Below, in pieces: positions 15,109 to 24,805 of a stretch of DNA of 33,322 nt. The notes beneath the pieces were generated by a model. It had not been told where the DNA came from and searched no databases. It was given only the letters and a program-made list of their open reading frames with translations. This stretch comes from an uncultured Oscillibacter sp. (GTDB taxonomy: Bacteria; Bacillota; Clostridia; Oscillospirales; Oscillospiraceae), in the NCBI RefSeq assembly GCF_900546705.1, contig NZ_URDP01000022.1, positions 1-33,322 on the forward strand. Reading direction: 5' to 3'. Made by a program: the position numbers and the translations under genes. Position 1 is the stretch's first letter. The number at the start of each line of letters is the position of its first letter.

Positions 15109-15316
15109 GTCTCTCTCCTTTTGAAGCGCACCGCCGTGCTTGTGCATAACGGTGCGCTTCTGGTTTCTTTATTCAGGCAGGCAGTTCCTGGAAGTCCGGG
15201 CAGCGCTCTGCCGCCCGGCTCATCCTTCCTCCTGCTGGTGCTCCCCTTGCGCCGCCAGGCGCTTACTCTTTTTCATAGCTCCTTACACAGCGCCCTTCGG
15301 CCCCATGCAGACTCTC

Positions 15317-16918
15317 TCAGCTCTCCCACTTTTCCAGCAGGGCACGCAGCTGATCGGCGAACTTGGCCAAGGACTTGTTGTCCCGGCCCTTGGAACGCTT
15401 GATGGACTCCATGACCATCTGTCCCACAGCCACCAGGCGCTCGTAAGCAGGCGTTGCCTTGGCGCCGCCGAAGCTCTTGGTCTTGCGCTCGGGCAGATAC
15501 CCCGGCGAGACCTGGGTGTTGGTGATGAGGTCGTAGACCTCCGTGTACTGGGGCGCGTGGGCCTCAAACCCCAGGCCCGTCAAGGTCTGTGCAAAGTACG
15601 GCGCCACCTCCCGGTCGCCGTGCACCACGAACACATGGCGGGGATGGGGGGACTGGAAGTCCTTGATCCAGCCCAGCAGGTGGTCCCGGTCAGCGTGGGA
15701 GGAGAGGCCCTGGAAGTTCACAATCTGGGCGTTGACGGCGATCTCCTCGCCGAAGAGCTTCACGCTCTTGGCCCCGTCCAGCAGGTGGCGGCCCAGCGTA
15801 CCCTCCCCCTGATAGCCCACAAACACGATGGTGCACTCCTTGCGCCAGAGGTTGTGCTTGAGGTGATGACGGATGCGGCCGGCGTCGCACATGCCGGAGG
15901 CGGAGATGATGACCTTGGGCGTGCGGTCCTCGTTGAGGGCCTTGGACTCCTCGCTGGTCTCCGTCATCCGCAGGTTGGTGAAGTTGAACATGTGGGTCCC
16001 GTCCTTCACCAGCTTCATGGCGTCGTCATCCAGATAGCCGTGGAGATCCCCGGTGAAGATGGTGGTGGCCCGCTTGGCAAGGGGCGAATCGATATACACG
16101 GCAAAGTCCGGGTTGGAGCGCACCAGGCGCCGGTCCTTGATCTCCCGGATGAAGTACAAAAGCTCCTGGGTGCGGCCCACGGCGAAGGAGGGGATGATGA
16201 CGTTGCCGCCCCGTGCCATGGTCTCGTCGATGATCTTTGCCAGATCGTCCGTGTAGCTCCAAGCCTCGGCGTGGTTGCGGTCGCCGTAGGTGGACTCCAT
16301 GACCACATAGTCCGCACCCCGGAAGTGGACCGGGTCCCGGATGATGGGCTGCTTGATGTTGCCCAGGTCGCCGGAGAAGACGATGCGGCGCTTCTCCTCC
16401 CCCTCCGTCAGCTCCAGGGCGATGCACGCGGAGCCCAGCAGGTGCCCCGCGTCCACAAACTCCACCTCCACGCCGGGGCACAGGTCGATGACCTGACCGT
16501 ACTCGCAGGTGGTCACATACTGGCGCACCCGCTCGGCGTCCTCGATGGTGTACAGCGGCTCCACATGGGGCGCGCCGGACCGCTCGCCCTTGCGGTTTTT
16601 CCACTGGGCGTCCTGCTCCTGAATGTGGGCAGAGTCCAGCAGCATGATGTCCAGCAGCTCCGCCGTCAGCCGGGTGGTGAGGATCTGCCCCTGGAACCCC
16701 TGCTTGATGAGCATGGGGATGCGGCCGGAGTGGTCGATATGGGCATGGGTTACCAGCAGGTAGTCGATGGAGCCTGCCGCGAAGGGAAATTCCTCGTTGG
16801 ACACCTCGTCCCGCCCCTGCTGGAGTCCGCAGTCAATCAGGATGCGCTTGCCGTTTACCTCCAGGCAGTGGCAGCTGCCGGTCACACACTGATCCGCGCC
16901 GAAAAAGCTCAGCTTCAT
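15317..16918 (-). CDS. Beta-CASP metallo-beta-lactamase, CPSF73/Ysh1-like RNase
   Basis: A 533-residue protein with the metallo-beta-lactamase core motif THAHIDHSG (H58, H60, D62, H63 as metal ligands), a second-metal His in DAGHLLGSA and Asp in FSGDLG, followed by the beta-CASP region: GRTQELLYFI, YIDSPLA, IISASGMCDAGRIRHH and the final SSHAD histidine. This set belongs to the RNA-processing exonuclease/endonuclease family (Ysh1/CPSF73-like, COG1236), as distinct from RNase J. A C-terminal tail of about 90 residues ends in a helical KWES. Start ATG 16916-16918 has AAAGGAGG. The physiological RNA substrate is unknown. Confidence 0.9.
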   Translation of the reverse strand: MKLSFFGADQCVTGSCHCLEVNGKRILIDCGLQQGRDEVSNEEFPFAAGSIDYLLVTHAHIDHSGRIPMLIKQGFQGQILTTRLTAELLDIMLLDSAHIQEQDAQWKNRKGERSGAPHVEPLYTIEDAERVRQYVTTCEYGQVIDLCPGVEVEFVDAGHLLGSACIALELTEGEEKRRIVFSGDLGNIKQPIIRDPVHFRGADYVVMESTYGDRNHAEAWSYTDDLAKIIDETMARGGNVIIPSFAVGRTQELLYFIREIKDRRLVRSNPDFAVYIDSPLAKRATTIFTGDLHGYLDDDAMKLVKDGTHMFNFTNLRMTETSEESKALNEDRTPKVIISASGMCDAGRIRHHLKHNLWRKECTIVFVGYQGEGTLGRHLLDGAKSVKLFGEEIAVNAQIVNFQGLSSHADRDHLLGWIKDFQSPHPRHVFVVHGDREVAPYFAQTLTGLGFEAHAPQYTEVYDLITNTQVSPGYLPERKTKSFGGAKATPAYERLVAVGQMVMESIKRSKGRDNKSLAKFADQLRALLEKWES

Positions 16919-16971
16919 AGGGAGACCTCCTTTATATCCGCGCCCGCGCCGGGCATCGTTTTATTATTTAT

Positions 16972-17000
16972 ATTGTAACACGGCCGCCTGGAAAGCACAA
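16972..17000 (-). promoter_or_regulatory. Promoter of the beta-CASP gene
   Basis: Minus strand TTGTGC (16995-17000), 17-base spacer, TACAAT (16972-16977). It lies in the 347-bp divergent gap before secA. The rest of that gap is T-rich and I see no other gene in it. Confidence 0.65.
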
Positions 17001-17131
17001 TCGGCGTTTTCAGTGCCGGACGGCGAGGCAGACATTCATGGCGTTTTCCACAGAAAATTCAGATACGGCAATCGTTTTTTTGAAATGCGCCCTTCTATTT
17101 GTTAACTTTTTTCACATTTTTCCTTTTTTCT

Positions 17132-17160
17132 TTGCAATCCCGGGACAATTGTGGTATGCT
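17132..17160 (+). promoter_or_regulatory. Promoter of secA
   Basis: TTGCAA (17132-17137), 17-base spacer, TATGCT (17155-17160). The predicted leader of about 100 bases has two short hairpins (GGAGC/GCTCC near 17176-17190 and CTTTCCT/AGGAAAG near 17217-17235). Confidence 0.7.
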
Positions 17161-17265
17161 ACATTTGCTTTTTTGTGGAGCAAGGCTCCATTCCATATAA
17201 AAGAGTGTCATTTTTCTTTCCTTTCTCAGGAAAGAGCTGAAAACGGAAAGGATGTTTTACCGCTT

Positions 17266-20016
<2,751 letters not shown>

Positions 20017-20043
20017 TTGCCGCCCATTGAAAAATAGCTGTAC

Positions 20044-20083
20044 GCGCTCCCTGTTCTCCTGCCGGAGGGCAGGGGGCGCGCCT
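20044..20083 (+). terminator. Candidate terminator after secA
   Basis: GCGCTCCCTG and CAGGGGGCGC pair across a 15-base loop, followed by GCCTCTTTCTC, a weak U-tract. It may end secA before the next gene or be read through. Confidence 0.4.
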
Positions 20084-20142
20084 CTTTCTCCTGCGCCCCA
20101 ATGAAAAGGCCGGAGCATGATGACACTGATTAGGAGGATTTC

Positions 20143-20958
20143 ATGTCTTTTCTGACTCACACCCGGGACGGCCTCGTCTATCTGACCTCTCCCCTGCTCT
20201 CCGGCGTTCGCCATGGTTTTTCCACCCGGCAGGGAGGTGTCTCCGCGCCGCCCCGGGACACGCTGAACCTGGGACCGGGGCGTGGAGACACGCCCGAACA
20301 GCTGTGGGAAAACTACCGCCGCTTCTGCGGTGCCATCGCCGTGGACCCGAAGTGCACCGTGCTGAGCCAGCAGGTACACGAGACCACCGTCCGCCTGTGC
20401 ACTGCCGCGGACGCCGGCAAGGGGCTGATGCAGCCCCGGGACTATACGGCCGACGCCCTTATCACCCAGGAGCCCTCCCTGGCGCTGACGGTGTTCTCCG
20501 CCGACTGCGGCATCTTGCTGCTCTATGATCCCGTCCACCAGGCCGCCGGTGCTCTGCACGCAGGCTGGCGGGGCTGCGCCGGCGGCATCGTGGAGAAGAC
20601 CGTGCGGGCCATGGAATCCCACTTCGGCACGAACCCTGCGGAGCTTCTGGCCGCCGTGGGCCCGTGCATCGGCCCGTGCTGCTTTGAAACCGATGCCGAC
20701 GTTCCCGCCGCCATGACCGCCGCTCTGGGCCCTGACGCCGCGCCCTTTCTGCGCCGTCAGGGGGCAAAATGGCATGTGGACCTGGCCGGGCTCAACCGGC
20801 AGTGGCTGCTGCGCGCCGGCGTACGCGCAGAGCATGTGGACCTGTGCGGCCTTTGCACCGCCTGCCACCCGGAGCTCTTCTGGTCCCACCGGAAAATGGG
20901 GCAGGCCCGGGGACTTCAATGTGCCATGATTGCCCTGGGATCTTGTCCAAATGAATGA
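20143..20958 (+). CDS. pgeF: Laccase-domain protein PgeF/YfiH (purine nucleoside phosphorylase-like)
   Basis: A 271-residue single-domain protein of the YfiH/DUF152/LACC1 family. The family's active-site residues are visible: H79 in LSQQVHE, C122 in SADCGILL and H139 in GALHAGWRG, plus FSTRQGGVS near the start and VGPCIGPCCFE, GLCTACHPELFWSHR later. Members have been reported to act on purine nucleosides or to remove mis-incorporated residues from peptidoglycan precursors; the sequence does not choose. ATG 20143 has TAGGAGG at 7 bases. The next gene, a peptide-binding lipoprotein, starts 7 bases after the stop, so the two form an operon. Confidence 0.92.
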   Translation: MSFLTHTRDGLVYLTSPLLSGVRHGFSTRQGGVSAPPRDTLNLGPGRGDTPEQLWENYRRFCGAIAVDPKCTVLSQQVHETTVRLCTAADAGKGLMQPRDYTADALITQEPSLALTVFSADCGILLLYDPVHQAAGALHAGWRGCAGGIVEKTVRAMESHFGTNPAELLAAVGPCIGPCCFETDADVPAAMTAALGPDAAPFLRRQGAKWHVDLAGLNRQWLLRAGVRAEHVDLCGLCTACHPELFWSHRKMGQARGLQCAMIALGSCPNE

Positions 20959-20965
20959 GGTGTTT

Positions 20966-22501
20966 ATGAAAACACGGTTTTTTGCCCTGTGCACCGCCCT
21001 GGTGCTGACACTGACGCTGAGCGGATGCTGGCAGGATGTGGAGGAGCCGGATACCAGCCAGACCCTCCTGGAGGAGTTGGGGGACCAGACCGAGCAGGAG
21101 TCTCCCGCCGCCCTGCCCACCAGCTTCTCCCTGCCTTATCTTTCCGGCCAGACCCTGGACCCCGTCACCTGTCCGGACGGGATGCAGCAGGTAGTGGGCG
21201 GACTTTTGTACGAGGGGCTTTTCCAGCTGGACACCGCCCTGGAACCCCAGGAGTCCCTTTGCTCCGGCTACACCTATGATCCGGCCACCTTCACCTATGT
21301 GTTCACCCTTCGCACCGGCGTCCTCTTCTCCGACGGCAGTGCCCTCACTGCCCAGGATGTAGTCCAGACGCTCCAGCGGGCCAGATCCTCCGCCCGGTAC
21401 AGTGCCCGGCTGGCCCAGGTGTCTTCCATCACCGCCGGCCAGGGGACGGTCACCATTGTACTGAGCAAGGCCAACACGGGCTTTGCTGCCCTGCTGGACA
21501 TTCCCATCGTCAAGGCCGGGACGGAATCCTCGCTGGTGCCTGTGGGAACCGGCCCCTATGCCTTCGTCAGCGATGACCAGGGCGCCCGCTTGAGCCTCAA
21601 CTCTCACTGGTGGGGCGGCGCCGCCCTGCCGGTGGACACCATCTCCCTCTCGGCCGCTGCCGACCGGGATACCATGCTCTATCAGTTCACCTCCCACGAC
21701 GTGCAGCTCATTACTGCCGATCTCATTGGCACGGAGCCCGTCAGCGTCACCGGCAGCATCCACTTCCAGGACGCGGACACCACGGTGCTGCACTATATCG
21801 GCTTCAACACCAAAAAAGCGCCCTTTGATAATCAGGCACTGCGCTGCGCGCTCTCCCTGGGCATCAACCGGGACTCCATCATCAGTGCCTTTCTCTCCGG
21901 CCACGGCACCGCCACTCAGTTTCCGGTATCCCCTGTCACATCCCTCTACCCCACAGATCTGGAGCAAACCTATTCCTACGACGCCTTTGCCCAGGCCATG
22001 GCACAGGCGGGCTACAACTCCGGCTCCACCCGTACGGTAACGCTGCTGGTCAACAGCGAAAACAGCTTCAAGGTCTCCGCTGCCACCGCCATTGCCCAGG
22101 CCCTCTCCGCCTTTGACCTGCAGGTGGAAGTCCGGGCGCTGCCCTGGTCAGAGTATACCGCAGCGCTCTCCGCAGGACAGTTCGACCTCTACTATGGTGA
22201 AGTGCGGCTGACGGCGGACTGGAACCTCTCCGCCCTGCTGGGCACCGGCGGTTCGCTGAACTTCGGCGGATGGTCCAATGCCCAGACGGACGCCCTGCTG
22301 ACCTCCTTTGCCGCAGCCAGCGACCGCAAAACCTCCATGCACTCTCTGTGCACCCATCTCCAGACCGTCTGCCCTCTGATTCCCATCTGCTTCAAATCCA
22401 CCTCCGTGCTGGTGCAGGACGGCGTGGTAGACGGGCTTCAGCCCACCATGTCCAACCCCTTCTACCAGTTCTCCTCCTGTACCATCCACCTGCAAAAATA
22501 A
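20966..22501 (+). CDS. Oligopeptide/nickel-type ABC substrate-binding lipoprotein (SBP family 5)
   Basis: A 511-residue extracytoplasmic binding protein. The signal peptide MKTRFFALCTALVLTLTLSGCW has a lipobox LSGC with C21. The mature protein shows the family-5 pattern: GLLYEGLFQLD, a YTFTLRTGVLFSDGSALTAQDVVQTLQRA segment (the FxLRxGVxFSDG signature), YIGFNTKKAPFDNQALRCALSLGINRDSI, and a C-terminal lobe ending in FYQFSSCTIHLQK. Such proteins bind peptides, nickel chelates or heme for an ABC importer. No permease or ATPase genes are beside it, so it is an orphan that must borrow a transporter or act as a sensor. ATG 20966 has GAGGTG upstream. It is co-transcribed with pgeF and ends at a strong terminator. 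Confidence 0.9.
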   Translation: MKTRFFALCTALVLTLTLSGCWQDVEEPDTSQTLLEELGDQTEQESPAALPTSFSLPYLSGQTLDPVTCPDGMQQVVGGLLYEGLFQLDTALEPQESLCSGYTYDPATFTYVFTLRTGVLFSDGSALTAQDVVQTLQRARSSARYSARLAQVSSITAGQGTVTIVLSKANTGFAALLDIPIVKAGTESSLVPVGTGPYAFVSDDQGARLSLNSHWWGGAALPVDTISLSAAADRDTMLYQFTSHDVQLITADLIGTEPVSVTGSIHFQDADTTVLHYIGFNTKKAPFDNQALRCALSLGINRDSIISAFLSGHGTATQFPVSPVTSLYPTDLEQTYSYDAFAQAMAQAGYNSGSTRTVTLLVNSENSFKVSAATAIAQALSAFDLQVEVRALPWSEYTAALSAGQFDLYYGEVRLTADWNLSALLGTGGSLNFGGWSNAQTDALLTSFAAASDRKTSMHSLCTHLQTVCPLIPICFKSTSVLVQDGVVDGLQPTMSNPFYQFSSCTIHLQK

Positions 22502-22532
22502 AAAAGAGACACCTTCGGGTGTCTCTTTTTTA
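22501..22532. terminator. Bidirectional terminator between the SBP gene and the GIY-YIG gene
   Basis: AAAAGAGACACC / GGTGTCTCTTTT stem capped by a TTCG tetraloop, with A- and T-runs on either side. It serves two convergent genes; the stop of the minus-strand gene lies in its T-run. Confidence 0.95.
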
Positions 22533-22802
22533 TGGTCCGGGCGGAACCGGGCCCGCCGGATTTGACGCAATCAGCGCCAGCTTCCGGGCCCGGGTCAGCT
22601 TCTTGATGGCTGCCTCCCGCCGCAGCGCCGCCCCCTTGTCCGCAGCCTCTTCCGCATATGCCAGCTCCACGGGCAGCCGGCTGCGGGTATACTTGGCGCC
22701 GCTGCCGCTCTGGTGCGCCTTCAGCCGCCTTGCCACGTCGTTGGTACTGCCGGTATACAGCGTTCCGTCCGCACACGAAAGGATATACACATAGTAAGCC
22801 AT
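22530..22802 (-). CDS. GIY-YIG nuclease-domain protein (UPF0213/YhbQ type)
   Basis: A 90-residue single-domain protein: MAYYVYILSCADGTLYTGSTNDVARRLKAHQSG has the GIY-YIG hallmark (YVYILxC..G..Y.G.T.d...R...H), followed by GAKYTRSRLPVELAYAEEAADKGAALRREAAIKKLTRARK with the catalytic E/K region of the YhbQ-like group. These are small DNA-nuclease-like proteins of uncertain cellular role. ATG 22800-22802 has GGGAGG at 7 bases. An extended minus-strand -10 (TGGTATAGT, near 22821-22829) suits a leader of about 10 bases. The reading frame continues upstream to 23681 only by antisense to sigK, which is rejected. Confidence 0.92.
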   Translation of the reverse strand: MAYYVYILSCADGTLYTGSTNDVARRLKAHQSGSGAKYTRSRLPVELAYAEEAADKGAALRREAAIKKLTRARKLALIASNPAGPVPPGP

Positions 22803-22910
22803 ACGTTTTCCTCCCACCACACTATACCACAGGTTTTCTCTGCCGGACAGCCCGTCTTTTTCGTATGAGGACTTCCCCTGCCTGCATAGTCTCTTCCCGG
22901 AGGGATGCCC

Positions 22911-23645
22911 ATGTTCACAGCCGCGCTTTTGCTGTTTGCCAATACCCTGCTCTTTTCCCTGCGCCTGTCCGGCGGCGGTTCGTTCCCCAAGCCTCTGTCC
23001 GCGGCGGAAGAGCGGGAATATCTCCAGCGCTACGCCAACGGGGATCAGGAAGCCCGGGACATTCTGATTGAGCGGAATCTGCGTCTGGTGGCCCACATTA
23101 TCAAGAAATACTACACCCAGAGCAGTGACCAGGAGGATCTGATCTCCATCGGGACCATCGGGCTCATCAAGGGAATCACCAGCTTCAATCCGGAAAAAGG
23201 GGCCCGTCTGGCCACCTATGCCGCACGGTGCATCGAAAATGAAATTCTCATGTACTTCCGCAGTCAGAAAAAGCTCCAGGGAGAGGTCTCCTTGTCGGAC
23301 GCCATCGACTCCGATCAGGACGGCAACGCCCTGCAGCTTCTGGACGTGGTGGGCGTGGACGACACCATGCTTGACGACCTGCACGACCGGGACAGCGCCC
23401 GGGAGCTGCACCGGCTGGTGCGGGATCACCTGACGGCCCGGGAGGCCGAGATCATCCGCCTGCGCTACGGTCTGGGCGGAACGCTCCCCCTGACGCAGCG
23501 GGAAGTGGCCGCGTCCTTCGGTATCTCCCGGTCCTATGTCTCCCGGATCGAAAAGCGGGCGCTGGAAAAACTGCATGCCCTGATGGAGGAGACGGCCACC
23601 CCCGTCCACCGCTCCGGCAGCTCCGCCGCCCGCCCCAAATCCTGA
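22911..23645 (+). CDS. sigK: RNA polymerase sporulation sigma factor SigK (pro-sigma-K)
   Basis: A 244-residue sigma-70 family protein. It starts with a hydrophobic pro-sequence (MFTAALLLFANTLLFSLRLSGGG) then FPKPLSAAEEREYLQRYANGD, the SigK N-terminus. Region 2 has NLRLVAHIIKKYY and DLISIGTIGLIKGITSFNPEKGARLATYAARCIENEILMYFRS; region 4 has LTQREVAASFGISRSYVSRIEKRALEKL. SigK directs late mother-cell sporulation genes after pro-sequence cleavage. ATG 22911 is 7 bases from GGAGG, while ATG 22905 is too close. The gene is continuous with no skin-type insertion. A CATAGTCT (22885-22892) upstream resembles a SigE -10. Confidence 0.92.
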   Translation: MFTAALLLFANTLLFSLRLSGGGSFPKPLSAAEEREYLQRYANGDQEARDILIERNLRLVAHIIKKYYTQSSDQEDLISIGTIGLIKGITSFNPEKGARLATYAARCIENEILMYFRSQKKLQGEVSLSDAIDSDQDGNALQLLDVVGVDDTMLDDLHDRDSARELHRLVRDHLTAREAEIIRLRYGLGGTLPLTQREVAASFGISRSYVSRIEKRALEKLHALMEETATPVHRSGSSAARPKS

Positions 23646-23647
23646 CC

Positions 23648-23676
23648 TTGCGATTTCCGGTCCGGCATGGTATCCT
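23648..23676 (+). promoter_or_regulatory. Promoter of the D-2-hydroxyacid dehydrogenase gene
   Basis: TTGCGA (23648-23653), 17-base spacer, TATCCT (23671-23676), directly after the sigK stop. Confidence 0.6.
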
Positions 23677-23737
23677 AACAAATAGCGTGTACCGCCGGAT
23701 AGGTGTGCCGCGCATTTTACAAAGGAGAGCCTGCCGC

Positions 23738-24700
23738 ATGAATATTGTGATTCTGGACGGATATACAGAAAACCCCGGGGATCTGAGCTGGAACGCTCTG
23801 GAACAGTTCGGTCACCTGACCGTCTATGACCGCACCTCCCGCACGGATCGATCCGAGATTATCTCCCGCATCGGCGACGCGGAGATCGTCATCACCAACA
23901 AGACACCGCTGACCAGGGAAATCCTGGACGCGTGTCCCGCCATACGCTATATCGCCATTCTCGCCACCGGATACAACGTGGTGGACGTGGCCTATGCCCG
24001 GGAAAAGGGGATTCCCGTCTCCAACGTTCCCTCTTACGGCACCGCCGCTGTGGGGCAGTACACCATCGCGCTGCTGCTGGAGATTTGCCACCACGTGGCC
24101 CATCACAGCGATACGGTCTACGCCGGCAAGTGGGAACGCTGCCCGGACTTTTGCTACTGGGACTACCCGCTCATCGAGCTGGACGGAAAAACCATGGGCA
24201 TCATCGGCTTCGGCCGCATCGGCCAGGCCACCGGCCGCATTGCCCGGGCCCTGGGCATGAAGGTGCTGGCCACCGGCTCCCATCCCACGGAGGAAGGCCG
24301 CGCCATCGCCCAATACACCGACCTGGACACGGTACTCTCCTCCTCGGATGTGATTGCCCTCCACTGCCCGCTGTTTCCTGAGACCGCAGGGATGATCAAC
24401 CGGGAGACCATTGCCCGAATGAAAGACGGTGTGATTCTGCTCAACACGGCCCGGGGCGGCCTGGTGGTGGAGCAGGATCTGGCAGACGCCCTTAACAGCG
24501 GCAAAGTCTATGCCGCGGCGGTGGACAGCGTGTCCTCCGAGCCCATCCGGGGCGACAATCCCCTGCTGAAGGCCAAAAACTGCATCATCACGCCCCACAT
24601 CGCCTGGGGCTCCCGGGAGAGCCGTCAGCGCATCATGGACTGCACCGCGGAGAACCTGCGGGCATTTCTCTCCGGAAAACCCATCAATACAGTCAACTGA
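23738..24700 (+). CDS. D-2-hydroxyacid dehydrogenase, NAD-dependent (glycerate dehydrogenase-like)
   Basis: A 320-residue oxidoreductase. The Rossmann motif MGIIGFGRIGQATGR (GFGRIG at residues 157-162) binds the dinucleotide; the catalytic triad is R239 in LLNTARGGLVV, E268 in DSVSSEPI and H287 in ITPHIAWG. Family members reduce 2-keto acids to D-hydroxy acids, for example hydroxypyruvate/glycerate, 2-ketoisocaproate or phenylpyruvate; the specificity is not visible. ATG 23738 has AAAGGAGAG at 10 bases; the frame continues upstream but without support. It has its own promoter and a strong terminator, so it is monocistronic between sigK and the sigma-54 activator. Confidence 0.9.
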   Translation: MNIVILDGYTENPGDLSWNALEQFGHLTVYDRTSRTDRSEIISRIGDAEIVITNKTPLTREILDACPAIRYIAILATGYNVVDVAYAREKGIPVSNVPSYGTAAVGQYTIALLLEICHHVAHHSDTVYAGKWERCPDFCYWDYPLIELDGKTMGIIGFGRIGQATGRIARALGMKVLATGSHPTEEGRAIAQYTDLDTVLSSSDVIALHCPLFPETAGMINRETIARMKDGVILLNTARGGLVVEQDLADALNSGKVYAAAVDSVSSEPIRGDNPLLKAKNCIITPHIAWGSRESRQRIMDCTAENLRAFLSGKPINTVN

Positions 24701-24702
24701 TA

Positions 24703-24748
24703 CCCTGGGGCGCCTGCCGCGGCAGGCGCCCCAGGGCTGTCTTTCTTG
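24703..24748 (+). terminator. Terminator of the D-2-hydroxyacid dehydrogenase gene
   Basis: A perfect 34-bp palindrome (24703-24736) of CCCTGGGGCGCCTGCC and its complement around GC, followed by CTGTCTTTCTT. It begins 2 bases after the stop. Confidence 0.82.
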
Positions 24749-24774
24749 CGTCATTGTGGAAAAACTGCTATAAT
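24746..24774 (+). promoter_or_regulatory. Sigma-A promoter of the sigma-54 activator gene
   Basis: TTGCGT (24746-24751), 17-base spacer, perfect TATAAT (24769-24774). The activator is thus made by the housekeeping polymerase. Confidence 0.8.
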
Positions 24775-24805
24775 AAAGCAATATTTTTACGGAAGGAGCC
24801 GATGC

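Noticed and set aside
15124..15159. Hairpin AAGCGCACCG/CGGTGCGCTT considered as a terminator of the beta-CASP gene
   Set aside because: The minus strand continues CAAAAGGAG with no T-run, so it is not an intrinsic terminator.
22803..23681. N-terminal extension of the GIY-YIG frame over sigK
   Set aside because: It is antisense to sigK; the GIY-YIG domain and the ribosome site begin at 22802.
24703..24736. 34-bp perfect palindrome considered as a recombination or operator site
   Set aside because: It is 2 bases after a stop codon and followed by a T-rich run, so terminator is the simpler reading.
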